Shown here piece after piece: positions 7,587 through 8,840 of a stretch of 8,840 nt of DNA. A model generated the notes under the pieces. It saw only the letters and a list, made by a program, of their open reading frames with translations, did not search any database and had not been told where the DNA came from. The position numbers were made by a program, and so were the translations under genes. Origin of the DNA: Oscillospiraceae bacterium (GTDB lineage: Bacteria > Bacillota > Clostridia > Oscillospirales > Oscillospiraceae); NCBI GenBank assembly GCA_016296045.1, contig JAEDKB010000054.1, positions 1 through 8,840 of the forward strand. The letters run 5' to 3'. Position 1 is the first letter of the stretch; the number at the start of each line of letters is the position of its first letter.

Positions 7587-7597
7587 CCACCTCCTTT
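7587..7597 (-). promoter_or_regulatory. Near-perfect Shine-Dalgarno sequence fixing the DUF2207 gene start
   Basis: On the minus strand AAAGGAGGTGG, almost fully complementary to the 3' end of 16S rRNA, ends 4 bases before the ATG at 7582. It excludes the upstream ATG at 7624, which lies at or before the likely transcription start. Confidence 0.88.
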
Positions 7598-7614
7598 GGC
7601 TGATTTCGACCTAT

Positions 7615-7643
7615 ACAATATCACAAAACCCCGAAAAATGCAA
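7615..7643 (-). promoter_or_regulatory. Likely promoter of the DUF2207-yfbR operon
   Basis: On the minus strand TTGCAT (7638-7643) and TATTGT (7615-7620) are exactly 17 bp apart. Each hexamer is a partial match to the vegetative consensus. The expected start near 7608 gives a leader of about 25 bases containing the strong ribosome binding site. The -35 overlaps the T-tract following the upstream hairpin. Confidence 0.5.
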
Positions 7644-7679
7644 TAGCCGCAGCAGGATCAGAGCGATCCTGCTGCGGCT
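7634..7679 (-). terminator. Intrinsic terminator downstream of the YkuD-domain gene
   Basis: AGCCGCAGCAGGATC (7645-7659) and GATCCTGCTGCGGCT (7665-7679) are perfect 15-bp inverted arms with a 5-base loop. On the minus strand the stem is followed by ATTGCATTTTT, so the T-run begins a few bases late (7638-7634). It lies about 190 bp after the stop codon of the YkuD gene, with repeat elements in between, and just before the DUF2207 promoter. Confidence 0.65.
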
Positions 7680-7706
7680 GTAATGTGACAAGGTGCTTTC
7701 AGAAGT

Positions 7707-7747
7707 GCCATTCTGAGGGAGCGCGGCGACGGAAAAATCTTTTCCGT
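7707..7747. repeat. Diverged partial copy of the 'CATTCTGAGG' interspersed repeat
   Basis: The stretch GCCATTCTGAGGGAGCG... lines up with the start of the neighbouring element at 7761: CATTCTGAGG, then G-rich GACG, then AATCTTTT, in the same orientation. Its right half differs and is instead a small hairpin, ACGGAAAA (7729-7736) and TTTTCCGT (7740-7747) around a 3-base loop. It looks like a decayed copy of the same family lying in tandem with the intact one. Confidence 0.6.
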
Positions 7748-7760
7748 TCAGCCGCCTTAT

Positions 7761-7840
7761 TGTCATTCTGAGGAACGTAGTGACGAAGAATCTTTTTCTA
7801 TCGAAAGTGCGAGGATCCTTCGCTTTCGCTCAGGATGACA
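7761..7840. repeat. Interspersed palindromic repeat (TGTCATTCTGAG...CTCAGGATGACA)
   Basis: An 80-bp non-coding element with imperfect terminal inverted repeats: TGTCATTCTGAG (7761-7772) against CTCAGGATGACA (7829-7840), 11 of 12 matching. A second inner pair, CGAAGAATC (7784-7792) against GGATCCTTCG (7813-7822), lets the whole element fold into one long interrupted hairpin. The sequence resembles the 'GTCATTCTGAGGAACGTAGTGACGAAGAATCT' motif that recurs in intergenic DNA of many Firmicutes and other bacteria (from memory). It has no ORF, so it would need to be moved or copied in trans, if it is mobile at all. Confidence 0.7.
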
Positions 7841-7872
7841 AAAAGGGGACAAAGCGGTTATCGGAAATTGTG

Positions 7873-8840
7873 TCAGTAGACCACAACGGTGGTGTGCATC
7901 GGAATGGAGTTATAGATAAATGCGGCGTCGTCCGGCTTCATGCGGATGCAGCCGTGAGACATCGGTCTGCCCAACGAGCTGTTATAATCCGAGCCGTTAT
8001 AGTTGAGCAGATAGGAATGGAACGCCATGCCGCCGTAGAACAGGGAAACATTGGTTACCATGTAGGCGTTGAAATCCCACATCCATGTTTTTGCATAGAT
8101 GTCGTAGATGCCCTCCGGTGTGGGGGTATAGGCAGAGCCGGTGGCGCACGGGAAGGTTTTCAGAACCGTCCAGTTCCCCTTGTAGCCGGTGTAGATGATG
8201 ACCTTTTGCGTATAACGGCTGATCCAGATCAGATAATTCGTCTGACTGCTGTAGCCCATGAGATTGACAAAGCCGGACTTTGTGCCTTCGGAGTAGTCAT
8301 ATGTACCGTCAAAGCTCATATTGTCAGCGTCGATGAAGAAGTGATAGCGGTTGACCCAGCCCCGCTGACCGGTCGAGGTCGTAACGCGCATATAAGGGCC
8401 GCTCGGCCAGTTTTCGTTATAGACAACGGAGCCTTTGGCGATGGTGCCGATATAGCCCGAACCGCCGCTGTTTTGATAGAGGCTGGTATCGCGCTGCGCG
8501 ATGCAGGGGATTTTCAGCGTTTTGACAGTGGAGAGCGCCTCTGCGTAGTCGCGTCCGAATTCCTTTTCCCAAAGATCAACGGTGCTGTCGCAGGCGATAG
8601 AATAGGTGGTGCTGCTGTAGTAGGACAGCTCACCGATGCTGCCGCTGCCGTCGATTGTGATGTTCCGACCTTCTGCGGAGACCTTTTCAACGCGGCAGTT
8701 CAGGGTCAGATGAACGTTGTCGGAGGTGATTTCGATGCTGTCCATGTCCTTTTCCAACGTGACCGAGCAGCCGCTGCCGATAGAGATGGAATCGACGCTG
8801 CCGTAAATATGCAGATTGGATTTGCTTCCGAGGCGGATCT
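7873..8840 (-). CDS. Secreted L,D-transpeptidase-like protein (solenoid repeats, SH3b, YkuD), 5' end outside the window
   Basis: Probable peptidoglycan cross-linking enzyme acting outside the membrane. The last 321 residues are visible; the frame stays open to the window edge, and a TTG at 8757 lies inside a repeat with no ribosome binding site, so it is not the start. Order (visible numbering): hydrophobic-polar repeats of 17-18 residues (about 7-75); a linker (76-106); a bacterial SH3 domain (about 107-168, ending in GQRGWVNRYHFF) that probably binds wall; and a YkuD catalytic domain (about 190-321). The catalytic signature is complete: H274, then S294-H295-G296-C297-I298-R299, with C297 the nucleophile. 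TPTPEGIYDI (238-247) is also typical of the family. The missing N-terminus probably carries the signal peptide or membrane anchor. It may be a cross-linking transpeptidase, an amidase-like variant or a protein-attaching enzyme. Confidence 0.9.
   Translation of the reverse strand, partial: IRLGSKSNLHIYGSVDSISIGSGCSVTLEKDMDSIEITSDNVHLTLNCRVEKVSAEGRNITIDGSGSIGELSYYSSTTYSIACDSTVDLWEKEFGRDYAEALSTVKTLKIPCIAQRDTSLYQNSGGSGYIGTIAKGSVVYNENWPSGPYMRVTTSTGQRGWVNRYHFFIDADNMSFDGTYDYSEGTKSGFVNLMGYSSQTNYLIWISRYTQKVIIYTGYKGNWTVLKTFPCATGSAYTPTPEGIYDIYAKTWMWDFNAYMVTNVSLFYGGMAFHSYLLNYNGSDYNSSLGRPMSHGCIRMKPDDAAFIYNSIPMHTTVVVY

Noticed and set aside
6716..7603. A 295-codon open frame on the + strand opposite the DUF2207 gene
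   Set aside because: It is a low-complexity Gly/Arg/Gln-rich translation with no domain or ribosome binding site, antisense to a gene with signal peptide, membrane segments and family motif. It is a composition shadow.
7761..7840. CRISPR repeat or small structured RNA gene
   Set aside because: Only one full copy and one decayed copy are present, without regular spacers. The terminal inverted repeats fit an interspersed palindromic element better.
1..8840. A novel defence, mobile or biosynthetic gene system
   Set aside because: All eight genes belong to recognisable families, nearly all of them housekeeping or envelope related. No transposase, integrase, nuclease, toxin pair, tRNA or rRNA was found on either strand.

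Overview
The window looks like ordinary chromosomal housekeeping DNA from a Gram-positive anaerobe of the class Clostridia, probably close to the Oscillospiraceae/Ruminococcaceae. The grounds are a clostridial-type 2[4Fe-4S] ferredoxin, a ClpC-type (not ClpA or ClpB) AAA+ unfoldase, strong AGGAGG-type ribosome binding sites, a secreted SH3/YkuD cell-wall enzyme, and the TrmN6-RsmI pair known from Bacillus (yabB-yabC). The family assignment is an inference from gene content; no rRNA or other marker gene is present. I saw no phage, transposase, CRISPR, toxin or defence genes.

Layout, left to right. (1) uppP (+), undecaprenyl-diphosphate phosphatase, converges on a lone clpC-like gene (-); only 11 bases separate them, and both stop codons sit in one small palindrome. 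(2) A divergent promoter region of about 145 bp separates clpC from a 56-residue ferredoxin (+), which has a convincing promoter and ends in a strong intrinsic terminator. (3) trmN6 (+, tRNA1(Val) A37 methyltransferase) and rsmI (+, 16S rRNA C1402 2'-O-methyltransferase) overlap by 4 bases and form an RNA-modification operon. It ends in a long, apparently bidirectional hairpin shared with the convergent operon to its right. (4) That operon (-) encodes a DUF2207 membrane protein followed 22 bp later by a YfbR-type HD-domain 5'-deoxynucleotidase. (5) A 290-bp intergenic stretch holds the DUF2207 promoter, a 15-bp-stem hairpin that fits a terminator for the gene further right, and two diverged copies of a 'GTCATTCTGAGG' interspersed palindromic repeat. 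(6) A secreted L,D-transpeptidase-like protein (-), cut by the right edge of the window, has an SH3b domain, a YkuD domain with an SHGC motif, and an N-terminal beta-solenoid-like repeat region.

The genes do not form one pathway. UppP (lipid carrier recycling) and the YkuD protein (peptidoglycan cross-linking) both concern the envelope, and the DUF2207 protein is in the membrane. ClpC is protein quality control, TrmN6 and RsmI tune translation, and YfbR is nucleotide pool housekeeping. I did not find a new multi-gene system. The points most worth a second look are the solenoid repeats fused to the YkuD enzyme, the divergent cysteine-rich ClpC standing apart from any ctsR-mcsAB genes, and the compact terminator, promoter and repeat arrangement at 7,615-7,840.
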